A stretch of 64,000 nt of DNA from Corynebacterium sp. Marseille-P4321 (GTDB lineage: Bacteria > Actinomycetota > Actinomycetes > Mycobacteriales > Mycobacteriaceae), in contig NZ_CAHJXO010000002.1 in NCBI RefSeq assembly GCF_903645305.1, positions 186,001 to 250,000 of the forward strand. Direction: 5' to 3'. Under the pieces are notes generated by a model. That model saw only the letters and a program-made list of their open reading frames with translations, had not been told where the DNA came from and did no database searches. The translations under genes and the position numbers were made by a program. Every line of letters starts with the position of its first letter. Position 1 is the stretch's first letter. This document shows, in pieces, positions 40,545 through 49,711 of this stretch.

Positions 40545-41357
40545 CTACTCGCGGGTGAGCATGTCATAGACATCCTCGATGTCGGAGACCGCGCGCAGCT
40601 GGTCGATGTTGGTAAACGAGATGGTCTGCATCGCGCGGTGCAACAGGTCTAAATCGGAATCCTCGATCATCGGCGCGAGCTTCGGCCGGGGCAGCCCGGG
40701 CAGGTCGCGGCCGGACCAGAAGTACTGCGAGCCGGGCTGAGCGTTCTCACGGATCTGCGCCTCCGACTCGTAGCGTTTGCGCTGCTCGAGTGCGGTGAGT
40801 GAGACTTGGCGCATGGTGAGGATGAGCACCGGGTCTGCGTCGATAAGCCGCGCCGCGCGATCCGCCAACGCCACCGCATGCTTGCACACCTGGGCGCCAT
40901 CGGGGCAGTCGCAGAAGAACCGGATCTCCTCCGGACTGTCCGCGATAAGCACATCGAGCACCTCGTCCGGGTACTCGCCGCGGTTGGCCTTCTCCGCCGC
41001 GCCCGGCTGGCGCGCCAAGATACCCACCGCGGCGTCGATGTCGCCCTGGCTGCGCTTCGGCAGCCGCATCTCCACCTCAAACGGGTCGTTCTGGCTGCCC
41101 ACCACCGCCGCGCGCATGCCGCCGTGGAATGCGGTGAGGTCCAGCACGTGGCCGCGCTGCGCGTACTCGCGCCCGCGCTTGACCCGGCCCACATCCGTCT
41201 GCCGCACTGCGGCGTTGTTCACGCGCATCGCGGGTGCGGAGTAGGAAAGCTGCGTGCTCTCGCGCACCGGCGGGGCGACCTTGTCTGCGCTGTCGACGCG
41301 GCTGCCCGACCTAAAGTTCGCGTAGATGACGTTGTCTTCGCTCGGTCTCTTACTCAT
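40545..41357 (-). CDS. SWIM zinc finger protein
   Basis: A 270-residue protein with the SWIM motif C-x-C-x(n)-C-x-H, here RFFCDCPDGAQVCKHAVAL (residues about 160-178). It overlaps the SNF2 helicase gene by 8 nt; this SWIM-SNF2 pair is a common actinobacterial two-gene unit. The SWIM domain probably binds DNA or protein to direct the helicase. It contains one GCTTATCGACG motif (minus strand, 40838-40848). Confidence 0.88.
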   Translation of the reverse strand: MSKRPSEDNVIYANFRSGSRVDSADKVAPPVRESTQLSYSAPAMRVNNAAVRQTDVGRVKRGREYAQRGHVLDLTAFHGGMRAAVVGSQNDPFEVEMRLPKRSQGDIDAAVGILARQPGAAEKANRGEYPDEVLDVLIADSPEEIRFFCDCPDGAQVCKHAVALADRAARLIDADPVLILTMRQVSLTALEQRKRYESEAQIRENAQPGSQYFWSGRDLPGLPRPKLAPMIEDSDLDLLHRAMQTISFTNIDQLRAVSDIEDVYDMLTRE

Positions 41358-44300
41358 CGCGCCCCCTATAACTGATCAGCTGCGCAAGCTCGTCGGTGTC
41401 CAGCTCCGTGATCCAGCCCTCGCCCTGGCCCACCACAGCGCCGGCGAGCTGCGTCTTGCCGTCCAGGATGTCCTGGATGGATTCCTCCATGGTGCCCTTG
41501 GTTATCAGCTTGTACACCGTGACGTCCTTGTCCTGGCCGATGCGGAACGCGCGGTCGGTGGCCTGGTTTTCCACCGCCGGGTTCCACCACCGATCCAGGT
41601 GGATCACCATGGACGCCGCAGTGAGGTTGAGCCCCGTGCCGCCCGCCTTCAGGCTAAGCAGCATCGCCTGCGGCCCGTCCGGCGATTGGAAGCGCTCCAC
41701 CATCCGGTCGCGGGCGTTTTTTCCCACCCCGCCGTGCAGGAACGGCACGTCCTCGCCGAGGCGGTCCGACAGGTACGGCTGGAGAATGTCGCCGAACGCC
41801 TTGTACTGGGTGAAGATGAGCACGCGCTGGCCCGTCTCAGCGGCGGTGGCAAGAAGTTCCATGAGCTTCTCCACCTTGCCCGAGCGGGGTTTGCCTTTCA
41901 CGGTGACCGGGGAACCGTCGCCAAGAAAATGCGCCGGGTGGTTGCAGATCTGCTTGATGCGCGTAATCGTGGCCAGCACCAACCCTTTGCGCGCGATGCC
42001 CTGGCGATTTTCCAGCTCGCGCTTCATCTCGTCCACCAGCGCCTTGTATAGCGCGGCCTGCTCGGAGGTCATGTCCACTGCCACGACGTGCTCGTCCTTG
42101 TCCGGCAGGTCCTCGATGATCGTGGTGTCCGTCTTCAAACGCCGCAAGATGAACGACGCGGTGAGCCGTTGCAGACGCTGCCCCATCTCCTCGGCCAGCA
42201 CCGGGTCGCGCTGCGACTCGATCGCCTTGGCGAAGTGGTTGCGGAAGAACGTCTGCGAACCCAGCATGCCGGGGTTTACGAAATCCAGGATGGAGCGCAG
42301 CTCCGAGAGCTTATTTTCAATCGGCGTGCCGGTCAACGCGATGCGGTGGCGCGAGGGCAAGGCACGCACGCTTTTCGACGCCTGCGTGCCCGCGTTCTTA
42401 ATCGCCTGCGCCTCATCTAACACCACATGGTCCCAGCGCACCCGGGAAAAGTCCTGCACGTCGCGGGAGATGGTGCCGTAGGAAGTAATCACTAGATCGG
42501 CCGCCTCGATGTCCGCAAAAAGCTCGTCGCCTTTCGCACGCGCTGGCCCGTGGTGCACCATCACCTTCATCCCGGGGACGAATCGCGCCGCCTCGCGCGC
42601 CCAGTTGCCCACCACGGATGTCGGGGCGACCACAAGGGTGGGTCCAGTCTTTTTCCCCTCGGCCTCCTCCACGGCGAGCAAGGTGAGCAGCTGCAGCGTC
42701 TTGCCCAACCCCATGTCGTCGGCAAGCACCGCGCCTACGTTGTTGCGCGACATAAAGTACAGCCAGTCCACGCCGCGACGCTGGTAGTCGCGCAACTCGG
42801 CCTGCACGGTCTCCGGCAGCTCGACGCGCTCCGGGGCAGGCCGGTCGGCGCCTCCCATTAGCGAGGTGAACCAGGGCGAGCCGGTGAACTCCACCGGCTG
42901 CTCCGGGCCCGCCTCCAGCGCGAGCTGACGCAGCGCGCTCGCCGGCACCTCACCCGTTCCCTCAGCTTCTTTGAGCTGCTCGTAGTGTTCCCTCGCCGCC
43001 CGGGCTGCCGCGGCAAGTTCCTCGGCGTCGTCTGATCCCGCGGCCTCCGCAAGCCGGGCGCGCGTTTCGGCTGCCTCCGCCTCGCGCTTCGCCTCTTCGA
43101 CAGAGGTGTTCTTTAGCGATTCGAGGTACTTCTTCGTCTTCTCAATCTCGCGGGTGTTCGCCAGCACCCATTCGCCGCGCAGCTTCACCAGCCCGGACTT
43201 GGAGCGCACCAGCTCGGCCATCTCCTCGTCGCTGAGCTCCACCCCGCCGACGCTGAGCCGCCAGTCGTAGCGCATGAGGGTATCCAGCCCCATCATGGAC
43301 ACCGTGGAGGAATCGTGCGGGTCGCTCGCGCGCGTGACGTGCAACTTCGACGTGGTCTCCGCCGTGGACCACGCGCGCGGAAGCATCACCGCGAAACCGT
43401 TCACGCGCAGCGCTGTCGCGGCCCGGGTGACAAAGTCGACGATCTCGTCCGAGGTAAGCAGCACGTCCCAGTCACCGGCGCCTGCGTCCGGCACCGTGCC
43501 GGGGCTGCGCCGCGACCAGCCGCGCACCCACGGATCGACCAGCGGGGTGACTTCAACAGCGGTGGAGAGCTCGTCGCGCAGCGCCTCCGCCGTCACCGAG
43601 TCGTAGTCTGACAACCGCACTGGGCGCGGCGCGTCTGTGCCCGAGCGCACCTGCACCCGCACCGGCCACAGCACCTCGCGCGTGACAAGCGCGCCCTCTT
43701 CCGCGTCAGTGCTACCGTCCACCGGGTCTTCCGGCGGCTCCGTCACGAACACCAGCTGCAGGTTCACCGCGGTGATCGTGCCGTTCCAATCGCTCACTTG
43801 TTTCGCCAGCTGCGCGCCGCCGCGCCGCAGCGGCGTCCCGAACACCAGGGAGAATACGAAATCGTGCCACGGGTACGGGCGGCGCTGGCTCGCCTCCTGG
43901 AACGGCTCGTACAACAGCGCCGAGGTGATCCAGTGGGTAAACGTCTGCGCGCAGTCCTCGCTCAAGTTCGGGTTGTTTACCGTCAGCACGCCCGGCGCGG
44001 CGGCGAGCATCTCGGCGAGCCAACCGCGCTCCTCCACACCCGTGCCCAGTTGCCACTGCGCGAACCACTGCCCGTGGCGGTACGGCACGTGGATGGACAC
44101 GCGTCCCGCCTGAGCGAACTGCACTAGGCCGTTGTACATGCGCAAAAGCCAGTACATGTCGGGCGCCACGGACTCGCGCTGCGCCGGGGTGGCGGCGGGC
44201 GACGGCCCGTCCAAAAACGCCAGGCTGGCCAAGAAGCGCACCGCCTCCTCGGGCGCGAACACGGCCACGGGTGCGCGCAGGGTGACCTGGCGGCCCCTCG

Positions 44301-44487
44301 GGGTCTGCAGCACGATGTCTTGGCGGTGGCGGAACCGAGAATCGTCGAGAAGCGAATGCACCACCGGCGGGAACGTGCCCTCCGGCACTTGCGAGATGGT
44401 GACAATCCGGTGCCCTTCGACCCGCTCAGCCCACACCGCAAGCCCGGTTTCGCTCAACCAGAGCCCGTGCAGCAGGAATTTAGGCAT
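41350..44487 (-). CDS. SNF2-family DNA-dependent ATPase / helicase
   Basis: A 1045-residue SWI2/SNF2 protein. The N-terminal about 520 residues are a bacterial SNF2-associated region. The ATPase has Walker A DDMGLGKTLQLL, box II VVLDEAQAIKN, RHRIALTGTPIENKLSEL, and the helicase C lobe ending FRIGQDKDVTVYKLITKGTMEESI. TATAAG lies 7 nt before the ATG. It probably remodels protein-DNA complexes in repair together with the SWIM partner. Confidence 0.93.
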   Translation of the reverse strand: MPKFLLHGLWLSETGLAVWAERVEGHRIVTISQVPEGTFPPVVHSLLDDSRFRHRQDIVLQTPRGRQVTLRAPVAVFAPEEAVRFLASLAFLDGPSPAATPAQRESVAPDMYWLLRMYNGLVQFAQAGRVSIHVPYRHGQWFAQWQLGTGVEERGWLAEMLAAAPGVLTVNNPNLSEDCAQTFTHWITSALLYEPFQEASQRRPYPWHDFVFSLVFGTPLRRGGAQLAKQVSDWNGTITAVNLQLVFVTEPPEDPVDGSTDAEEGALVTREVLWPVRVQVRSGTDAPRPVRLSDYDSVTAEALRDELSTAVEVTPLVDPWVRGWSRRSPGTVPDAGAGDWDVLLTSDEIVDFVTRAATALRVNGFAVMLPRAWSTAETTSKLHVTRASDPHDSSTVSMMGLDTLMRYDWRLSVGGVELSDEEMAELVRSKSGLVKLRGEWVLANTREIEKTKKYLESLKNTSVEEAKREAEAAETRARLAEAAGSDDAEELAAAARAAREHYEQLKEAEGTGEVPASALRQLALEAGPEQPVEFTGSPWFTSLMGGADRPAPERVELPETVQAELRDYQRRGVDWLYFMSRNNVGAVLADDMGLGKTLQLLTLLAVEEAEGKKTGPTLVVAPTSVVGNWAREAARFVPGMKVMVHHGPARAKGDELFADIEAADLVITSYGTISRDVQDFSRVRWDHVVLDEAQAIKNAGTQASKSVRALPSRHRIALTGTPIENKLSELRSILDFVNPGMLGSQTFFRNHFAKAIESQRDPVLAEEMGQRLQRLTASFILRRLKTDTTIIEDLPDKDEHVVAVDMTSEQAALYKALVDEMKRELENRQGIARKGLVLATITRIKQICNHPAHFLGDGSPVTVKGKPRSGKVEKLMELLATAAETGQRVLIFTQYKAFGDILQPYLSDRLGEDVPFLHGGVGKNARDRMVERFQSPDGPQAMLLSLKAGGTGLNLTAASMVIHLDRWWNPAVENQATDRAFRIGQDKDVTVYKLITKGTMEESIQDILDGKTQLAGAVVGQGEGWITELDTDELAQLISYRGRDE

Positions 44488-44650
44488 AAAGACCCTTATA
44501 CCATCCGCCCCCGACACGCTGCTTCCCCCAGAGTGCTTGCAAAACTTTCCCCGGCATTTCCCCGCCATTTTCCCTTACGGGATGTGGCCTGCGCGTCGGA
44601 GCGGTCGGCTAATCTATTCCGGATAAATCCCCCGCGCAAGGAGTACACAC

Positions 44651-46207
44651 GTGTCCGAGAATTTCTGGCTCGTCCTAGCCATCGTCCTGTATTTCGGGGT
44701 GATGGTGGCCATCGGGTTCTATTCGTGGCTGAAAACCAGCAAGTACGACGATTATGTGCTGGCCGACCGCGGCCTCAACCCGCTTGTGGCGGGGCTTTCC
44801 GCCGGCGCGTCCGACATGTCCGGCTGGCTGCTCATGGGACTGCCCGGCGCGCTGTTCGTCGCCGGGATGAGCGAGCTGTGGATCGTCATCGGCCTGTTCA
44901 TCGGCACCTGGGCCAACTGGAAGTGGGTCGCGCCCAGGCTGCGCTCCTACACAGAGGTGGCCAATAACTCGATCACGCTGCCCAGCTTCTTTGAAAACCG
45001 CACGCACGACACCTCCCGGATCCTGCGCGTGGTGGCGGCGTTGATCATCATCTTCTTCTTCACGTTCTACGTCTCCTCCGGCATGGTCTCCGGCGGGCGG
45101 TATTACGAGTCCACGTTCGGCGGCGAGTACATGACCGGCATGCTCATCGTCGGCGCGATCACCGTGCTCTACACCTTCATCGGCGGCTTCCTCGCAGTGA
45201 GCTACACCGACGTGGTGCAAGGCGTGCTGATGTTCCTCGCGCTGATCACCGTGCCGGTGATGGCGCTTGCGGCAGTGGACAACCCGGGCGAGATCTTCTC
45301 CTACGCCACCGCGAACCCGTACGGGCCCTGGCCGGAAGGCAACCCGACGTACTTCAACATGGTGGCCGGGGTCTCCGCCGCCACCATCATCGGCAACCTC
45401 GCGTGGGGCCTGGGGTACTTCGGCCAGCCCCACATTGTCACCCGCTTCATGGCGCTGCGCTCCCCGGCGGAAGCGAAGTCGGCCCGCCGCTTCGGCATCG
45501 GCTGGGTGCTCATCTGCTACATCGGCGCCGTCTTCACCGCCCTGGTGTCCACCGTCTACTTCGGCACCACTTCGGCCAGCGTGACAGACCAATCCGGCTT
45601 CGAGACGATCTTCCTCGACCTCGCGCGGCTTTTGTTCCACCCGCTGATCGCCGGCATCATCCTCACCGCGGTGCTCGCGGCGATTATGTCCACCATGTCG
45701 TCGCAGCTGCTCATCACGTCCTCGGCGCTCATCGAGGACCTCTACCGCATCTTCAAAAAGGAGCCGAGCCAGACCAGCCTGCTGGTACTGTCCCGCTCCA
45801 TGGTCGTGCTCGTCGCGGTGGTGGCCATGCTCATGGCGTTCAACCCCTCGGACACGATTCTGGGGCTGGTCGGCTTCGCCTGGGCGGGCTTCGGCGCGGC
45901 GTTCGGCCCCGTGGTCGTCGCGTCGCTGTACTGGAAGAAGCTCACGGCCCCTGGCGCGATTGCCGGCATGGTGGTCGGCGCGGTGACGGTGTTTGTGTGG
46001 GGCACCTTCTTCGGCGACATCATCTACGAGATTGTCCCGGGCGTGATTTTCGCCGCCATCGCGATGGTCATCGTCTCGCTGGCCACGAAGCCGAAGCCGG
46101 GCGTGGACCAGGAGTTCGACGACGCGGTCGCCGCCACCGATTACGCTCTTGCGCACCCGGAGGTCACCTTTGAAGATGCGCTGGGCAAGGTGCGCCGCGT
46201 GAAGTAA
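44651..46207 (+). CDS. putP: Sodium/proline symporter
   Basis: A 518-residue member of the SSS family with about 13 helices. The SGASDMSGWLLMGLPGA and VSYTDVVQGVLMFLALI signatures and the GYFGQPHIVTRFMALRSP-type loop match PutP. It starts with GTG behind AAGGAG. A 17-bp repeat follows its stop at once, then a terminator hairpin. Confidence 0.94.
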   Translation: MSENFWLVLAIVLYFGVMVAIGFYSWLKTSKYDDYVLADRGLNPLVAGLSAGASDMSGWLLMGLPGALFVAGMSELWIVIGLFIGTWANWKWVAPRLRSYTEVANNSITLPSFFENRTHDTSRILRVVAALIIIFFFTFYVSSGMVSGGRYYESTFGGEYMTGMLIVGAITVLYTFIGGFLAVSYTDVVQGVLMFLALITVPVMALAAVDNPGEIFSYATANPYGPWPEGNPTYFNMVAGVSAATIIGNLAWGLGYFGQPHIVTRFMALRSPAEAKSARRFGIGWVLICYIGAVFTALVSTVYFGTTSASVTDQSGFETIFLDLARLLFHPLIAGIILTAVLAAIMSTMSSQLLITSSALIEDLYRIFKKEPSQTSLLVLSRSMVVLVAVVAMLMAFNPSDTILGLVGFAWAGFGAAFGPVVVASLYWKKLTAPGAIAGMVVGAVTVFVWGTFFGDIIYEIVPGVIFAAIAMVIVSLATKPKPGVDQEFDDAVAATDYALAHPEVTFEDALGKVRRVK

Positions 46208-46224
46208 GCAGTTGCTTATCGACG
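46208..46224 (+). repeat. Copy of the GCA-N-TTGCTTATCGACG repeat
   Basis: Exact match with N = G. It begins at the base after the putP stop codon and runs into the terminator stem. Confidence 0.85.
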
Positions 46225-46248
46225 GCTCCGCTTCAGGGAACCGGAGCC
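46224..46248 (+). terminator. Hairpin terminator of putP
   Basis: GGCTCCG (46224-46230) pairs with CGGAGCC (46242-46248), loop of 11. No long T-run. Confidence 0.6.
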
Positions 46249-46270
46249 ATACAGCCAACGTCTAATACCT

Positions 46271-46897
46271 ATGACTTGGCTCCTTCCTGCATCTTGGCAA
46301 CGCATCTACCTGGCAGTCCTCATCGTGGCCACCACGGCCGTGGTGCCCTTCCCTACTCCCCGCTCGCACATCGAGGCGCCCTTGGTCCCGCAGCGCGCCA
46401 CGGTGGTGGGCTACGACCGTGCGGAGTTCGGCCCCGGCTGGGGCCGTGCGAACGGCGGCTGCACCACCCGGGAGGCCGTGCTCGCCGACGCCTACGGGCA
46501 GGAGTGCGCGGTTACGTGGATGGCCTGGGACACCGCCGAGATCGCAGACCCGTACACCGGCCAGCCGATGGCACCTGCAGATGTAGAAATCGACCACATC
46601 CTTCCGGTCTCCGCCGCATGGGACCTCGGCGCGCACACGTGGGCCCCACACGAACGGGCGGCGTTTTACAACGACCAGCGCAACCTCATCGCCGTATCCT
46701 CCAAAGCCAACCAGGCAAAAGGCGACAAACTGCCCAGCGAGTGGATGCCCACAGATCGGCGTGCGGGGTGTGCGTACGGGAGGAGGCTGGTAAACGTCGC
46801 CAAGCAATATGCCCTGCCGCTGCCCGAAGCAGACCTGAAGGCGGTGCGCCGCGCGTGCTCCGGAATTGCGGGGCTTGCCGCGCGGCGTGAACTGTGA
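46271..46897 (+). CDS. Secreted or membrane-anchored HNH endonuclease (DUF1524-like)
   Basis: A 208-residue protein with an N-terminal hydrophobic segment (WQRIYLAVLIVATTAVVPFP) and a C-terminal His-Me finger nuclease domain: VEIDHILPVSAAW, then YNDQRNLIAVSSKANQAKGDKLPSEW. The D-H and N...N/K pattern is intact. Such exported nucleases degrade extracellular DNA or use it as nutrient. The start has no clear ribosome-binding site. Confidence 0.8.
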   Translation: MTWLLPASWQRIYLAVLIVATTAVVPFPTPRSHIEAPLVPQRATVVGYDRAEFGPGWGRANGGCTTREAVLADAYGQECAVTWMAWDTAEIADPYTGQPMAPADVEIDHILPVSAAWDLGAHTWAPHERAAFYNDQRNLIAVSSKANQAKGDKLPSEWMPTDRRAGCAYGRRLVNVAKQYALPLPEADLKAVRRACSGIAGLAARREL

Positions 46898-46930
46898 CGA
46901 TTGTCTGCCCGTGCCGTAAGGTGGGGCCAC

Positions 46931-47413
46931 ATGACAACTTTCTTCACCATTCTCCACGTCGCGGCGGCGATTTTGCTGCTCGGCCCAGTGGTTGTTGCCA
47001 CCTCCATGTTCCCCCGCGCGGCGGCTGAGGCGCGCTCCGGCAGCGAGGAGGCTACCGGCCGCGCCTCGGTGCTGCACCGCATCTCCAAGACGTACGGCCT
47101 GCTTTCCGCGCTGGTGCCGCTTCTGGGCTTGGTGCTGCTGGCGTTCGACTGGGAATCGCACAAGTCGAACTACTGGCTGCACACCGCGATCATCCTGTCG
47201 GTGATCGCGTGGGCGCTCCTGCTGTTCATGGTGATCCCGCAGCAGCGCAAGATGATGGGCAACCTCGGCGCACTGCCGGCGGCCGACGCGGACCCGGCCG
47301 ATGCCACCTCGGACTTCGAGGGTTCCAAGGCGAAGGCGAACGCTGGTGCCGGCATCTTCAACCTGCTCTGGGTGATCATCCTGGTGCTCATGTACCTGCC
47401 CGCCCCGGCGTAA
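46931..47413 (+). CDS. DUF2269-like four-helix membrane protein
   Basis: A 160-residue integral membrane protein with helices at FFTILHVAAAILLLGPVVV, LLSALVPLLGLVLLAF, TAIILSVIAWALLLFMV and FNLLWVIILVLMYLP. The DUF2269 pattern fits. TAAGGT lies 8 nt before the ATG and GTGACG 17 bp further upstream, so it is probably leaderless. Function unknown. Confidence 0.8.
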   Translation: MTTFFTILHVAAAILLLGPVVVATSMFPRAAAEARSGSEEATGRASVLHRISKTYGLLSALVPLLGLVLLAFDWESHKSNYWLHTAIILSVIAWALLLFMVIPQQRKMMGNLGALPAADADPADATSDFEGSKAKANAGAGIFNLLWVIILVLMYLPAPA

Positions 47414-47426
47414 CCCTACGTGCGTG

Positions 47427-47462
47427 CGGCCCAGCTTCCGAAGGTGGAGGCTGGGCCGTTTT
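47427..47462 (+). terminator. Terminator between the DUF2269 gene and the protease locus
   Basis: A 13-bp stem CGGCCCAGCTTCC/GGAGGCTGGGCCG with one G-T pair, followed by TTTT. It lies between convergent genes. Confidence 0.85.
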
Positions 47463-47474
47463 CGTTGGTTGGGT

Positions 47475-48404
47475 TTACATGAACATGTTGGCCAGCTGGG
47501 CGAGGATCGGGATGACCACCGTGGCGATGCCCAGCACGATCGCGATGATCTCCCCGGCCGACAGCCCGGTGTCACCCACCGTCCCGCCGCTGGAGAGATC
47601 CGACTGCGACGAGGAGTTGGAGCTACCCATCTCGGAGCTGGCGTTGTTGGCAGAGCCGATGATCTCGTCGATCGCCCCGCCCTTTGTCAGGCCGGCAGTG
47701 CGCGTGTAGAGGTTCTCGGCTTCCCAGTCGCTGAGCTTGCGCCCGTCGCGGGGTGCCGCCATCCAACCCATTTCCTTGCCCTTCCAGCGGTACAGGCCGA
47801 TGCGTGCGTCGCCGGATTTACCTTCGTAATTCGGGCCGATGGAGATTACGCCGAGAAACCCGCGCCCCGGTGCCCACACCGGTCCACCAGAGTCGCCCGA
47901 TCGCGCGTTCTTCGCCCGCACTGTGAAGCTCTCCCCCGCACGGCCGAAGTAGGTCCCGCATTCCACATTTTCGGTGTTCATGTGGGAGGTCTGGCCGTGC
48001 CAGCAGACTTCGTCGCCGCGTTCCATCTCGTCAAGCGTGAGAACCGTATTCCCGGAAAATCCGTTTGACCCCAGCTTCACACCTGGGTCCCACTTGATAA
48101 TGGCCCAGTCGTTGCTGTAGCCGTGGTCGTAGTTCTCAGACGGGTAGAACGTACCCATCGGGCGCGAGGTTCGGTTCGTCTGCCGGTCGATGAGCGCCAC
48201 CCGCTGCCCCTTCCGGCCACAGTGCGCGGCGGTGTAGCTCACGCCGTTGACATGGTCGTTGTACCCGATGGTGCACGTGGAGAATCCGGTGGTGAATGCT
48301 CCTCCCTGTACGGGAACCGTCGGCGCAGCGGCGAGAGCGACGGCAGGCTGGGCGAGAATCGTGGCGGCTGCGACTGCGGCCGTGGCGTTGCGAAGAGTCT
48401 TCAT
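47475..48404 (-). CDS. Secreted trypsin-like serine protease with C-terminal membrane tail (paralogue 1)
   Basis: A 309-residue S1-type protease. A signal peptide ends near ALA-AAPTVPVQG (residue 26). The catalytic triad is His61 (YTAAHC), Asp99 (SNDWAI) and Ser172 (SGDSGGP). There is no propeptide. After the protease domain a Ser/Asn-rich linker (about 245-280) leads to LSAGEIIAIVLGIATVVIPI, a membrane anchor at the very C-terminus. It is followed upstream by a paralogue in the same direction. Substrates unknown. Confidence 0.88.
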   Translation of the reverse strand: MKTLRNATAAVAAATILAQPAVALAAAPTVPVQGGAFTTGFSTCTIGYNDHVNGVSYTAAHCGRKGQRVALIDRQTNRTSRPMGTFYPSENYDHGYSNDWAIIKWDPGVKLGSNGFSGNTVLTLDEMERGDEVCWHGQTSHMNTENVECGTYFGRAGESFTVRAKNARSGDSGGPVWAPGRGFLGVISIGPNYEGKSGDARIGLYRWKGKEMGWMAAPRDGRKLSDWEAENLYTRTAGLTKGGAIDEIIGSANNASSEMGSSNSSSQSDLSSGGTVGDTGLSAGEIIAIVLGIATVVIPILAQLANMFM

Positions 48405-48443
48405 GATGTGTGTCCTGGTGAGAGTTCTGGAACTAGGGAGCGG

Positions 48444-49577
48444 TTACATGAACGCCTGAGCGAGCTTGAGCACGATCGGCAGCACCGTGACCAGCACGGA
48501 GACGACGATCAGCACAATCTCCCCAGTCGACTTCTCGGAGCTCATCGCATCCGCATTACTGGACAGCGAATCCGTCTTCTCGGAAGACTTCGAAGATTTA
48601 CCGTTCGGCGTTGGTTCGGGCGCAGGCGTCTGCGGGCTGGGTGCCTGGGGGCTCAACGTCTGCGGGCCGGGCGCCTGCGGGTTCACCCCGGCCCCAGGAT
48701 TGTCTGGTGCTGACGGTGTCGGCGGGATCGACGGCACAAAAGGTGCAGGGCCCGAGGGAAACACTTCGTCCCATGGGAAGTCCTCAAACATCGGGTCATC
48801 CGGATCAAGCACGGCCCAACCAGGTGGGAGAAGATCTTGAACCTTCTGGTTAATCTTTGAAGCCTGTGCTTGAAGCAAGCCCACCTTCACGGGGTCTAGC
48901 GCCGCACCGTCTCGGGGAGCAGAACCCCACAGCACCGGGTCGCCCTCAAGAGCCATTCCATTAATAACGGGTGGAGCCCCAATCCCTGTCTTCGGAGTAC
49001 CGGCCGAAACGACTCCGATGAAACCGCGGTCCTTGACCCAGATCGGACCACCAGAGTCACCCGGCAGTCCATCCGCGATGTCGGTAACGAACGATTCCTC
49101 GACGCTTCCCACGTACGAACCGCATGAGTCTTTGTTGGAGTCCCTGTGGGTGGTCTCACCGTGGTAGCAGACCACCTCACCCCGTTTCACCTGATCAAGA
49201 GTGAGCATGGTGTCTCCGGAGTACGGATTGGCCCCCAGCGTCACGCCTTTGTCCCAGATGATCTCAGCCCAGTCGTTCCCCAGCTGGCTGCTCACGTAAC
49301 GGCTCGACGGCGTAATGGTTCCTAGGGTCCGGGATTTCTGCCCCGTACGCGTATTCACAAGCCGCACGCGATTGTTAACTCCGTTGGCGCAGTGCGCTGC
49401 GGTGTAACTGACGCCCCTGGCGTGGTCGTTGAAGCCGAGCGTGCATTCACTTGTCATTCCGATCGAAATGGTCATCCCCTGCACCGGTTGGGTGGGAGCG
49501 GCGGCGGATGCGGTGACCGGGCTCAGGACTGCTGCAGCGGTGGCCACGGCGGCCAAGCTTGCGCGGAACTTCTTCAT
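48444..49577 (-). CDS. Secreted trypsin-like serine protease with Pro-rich linker and C-terminal tail (paralogue 2)
   Basis: A 377-residue S1-type protease. Signal peptide to about residue 26, then AAPTQPVQG. Triad His62, Asp102, Ser175. A Pro-rich linker (about 270-330) contains repeated Q-A-P-x-P-Q-T units. A Ser-rich stretch and KSTGEIVLIVVSVLVTVLPI form the membrane tail. The N-terminus shares PTxPVQG and the C-terminus shares the SxGEI tail with its neighbours, so these arose by duplication. A strong terminator precedes it. Confidence 0.88.
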   Translation of the reverse strand: MKKFRASLAAVATAAAVLSPVTASAAAPTQPVQGMTISIGMTSECTLGFNDHARGVSYTAAHCANGVNNRVRLVNTRTGQKSRTLGTITPSSRYVSSQLGNDWAEIIWDKGVTLGANPYSGDTMLTLDQVKRGEVVCYHGETTHRDSNKDSCGSYVGSVEESFVTDIADGLPGDSGGPIWVKDRGFIGVVSAGTPKTGIGAPPVINGMALEGDPVLWGSAPRDGAALDPVKVGLLQAQASKINQKVQDLLPPGWAVLDPDDPMFEDFPWDEVFPSGPAPFVPSIPPTPSAPDNPGAGVNPQAPGPQTLSPQAPSPQTPAPEPTPNGKSSKSSEKTDSLSSNADAMSSEKSTGEIVLIVVSVLVTVLPIVLKLAQAFM

Positions 49578-49628
49578 TTGTGGAACCTTCTTCGGGAAGT
49601 AATGACTTCCTTATTCTAAGTCGCTCAA

Positions 49629-49654
49629 CCCCTAAAAGACTTCACTTTTAGGGG
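49629..49654 (-). terminator. Terminator between protease paralogues 3 and 2
   Basis: A perfect 10-bp stem CCCCTAAAAG/CTTTTAGGGG with a 6-nt loop. The preceding gene (49712-50821) ends about 60 nt upstream. Confidence 0.8.
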
Positions 49655-49693
49655 CTAGTTGTGGCGATAAGGATCACACTTGAAGCGTTTGAC

Positions 49694-49710
49694 GCATTTG
49701 CTTATCGACG
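49694..49710 (+). repeat. Copy of the GCA-N-TTGCTTATCGACG repeat
   Basis: Exact match with N = T. It ends one base from the stop codon of the minus-strand protease gene (49712). Confidence 0.85.
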
Positions 49711-49711
49711 T

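Noticed and set aside
46276..46890. Alternative frame overlapping the HNH nuclease gene
   Set aside because: The chosen frame keeps the intact HNH motif and an export signal; the other is Arg/His/Gly-rich mirror sequence.
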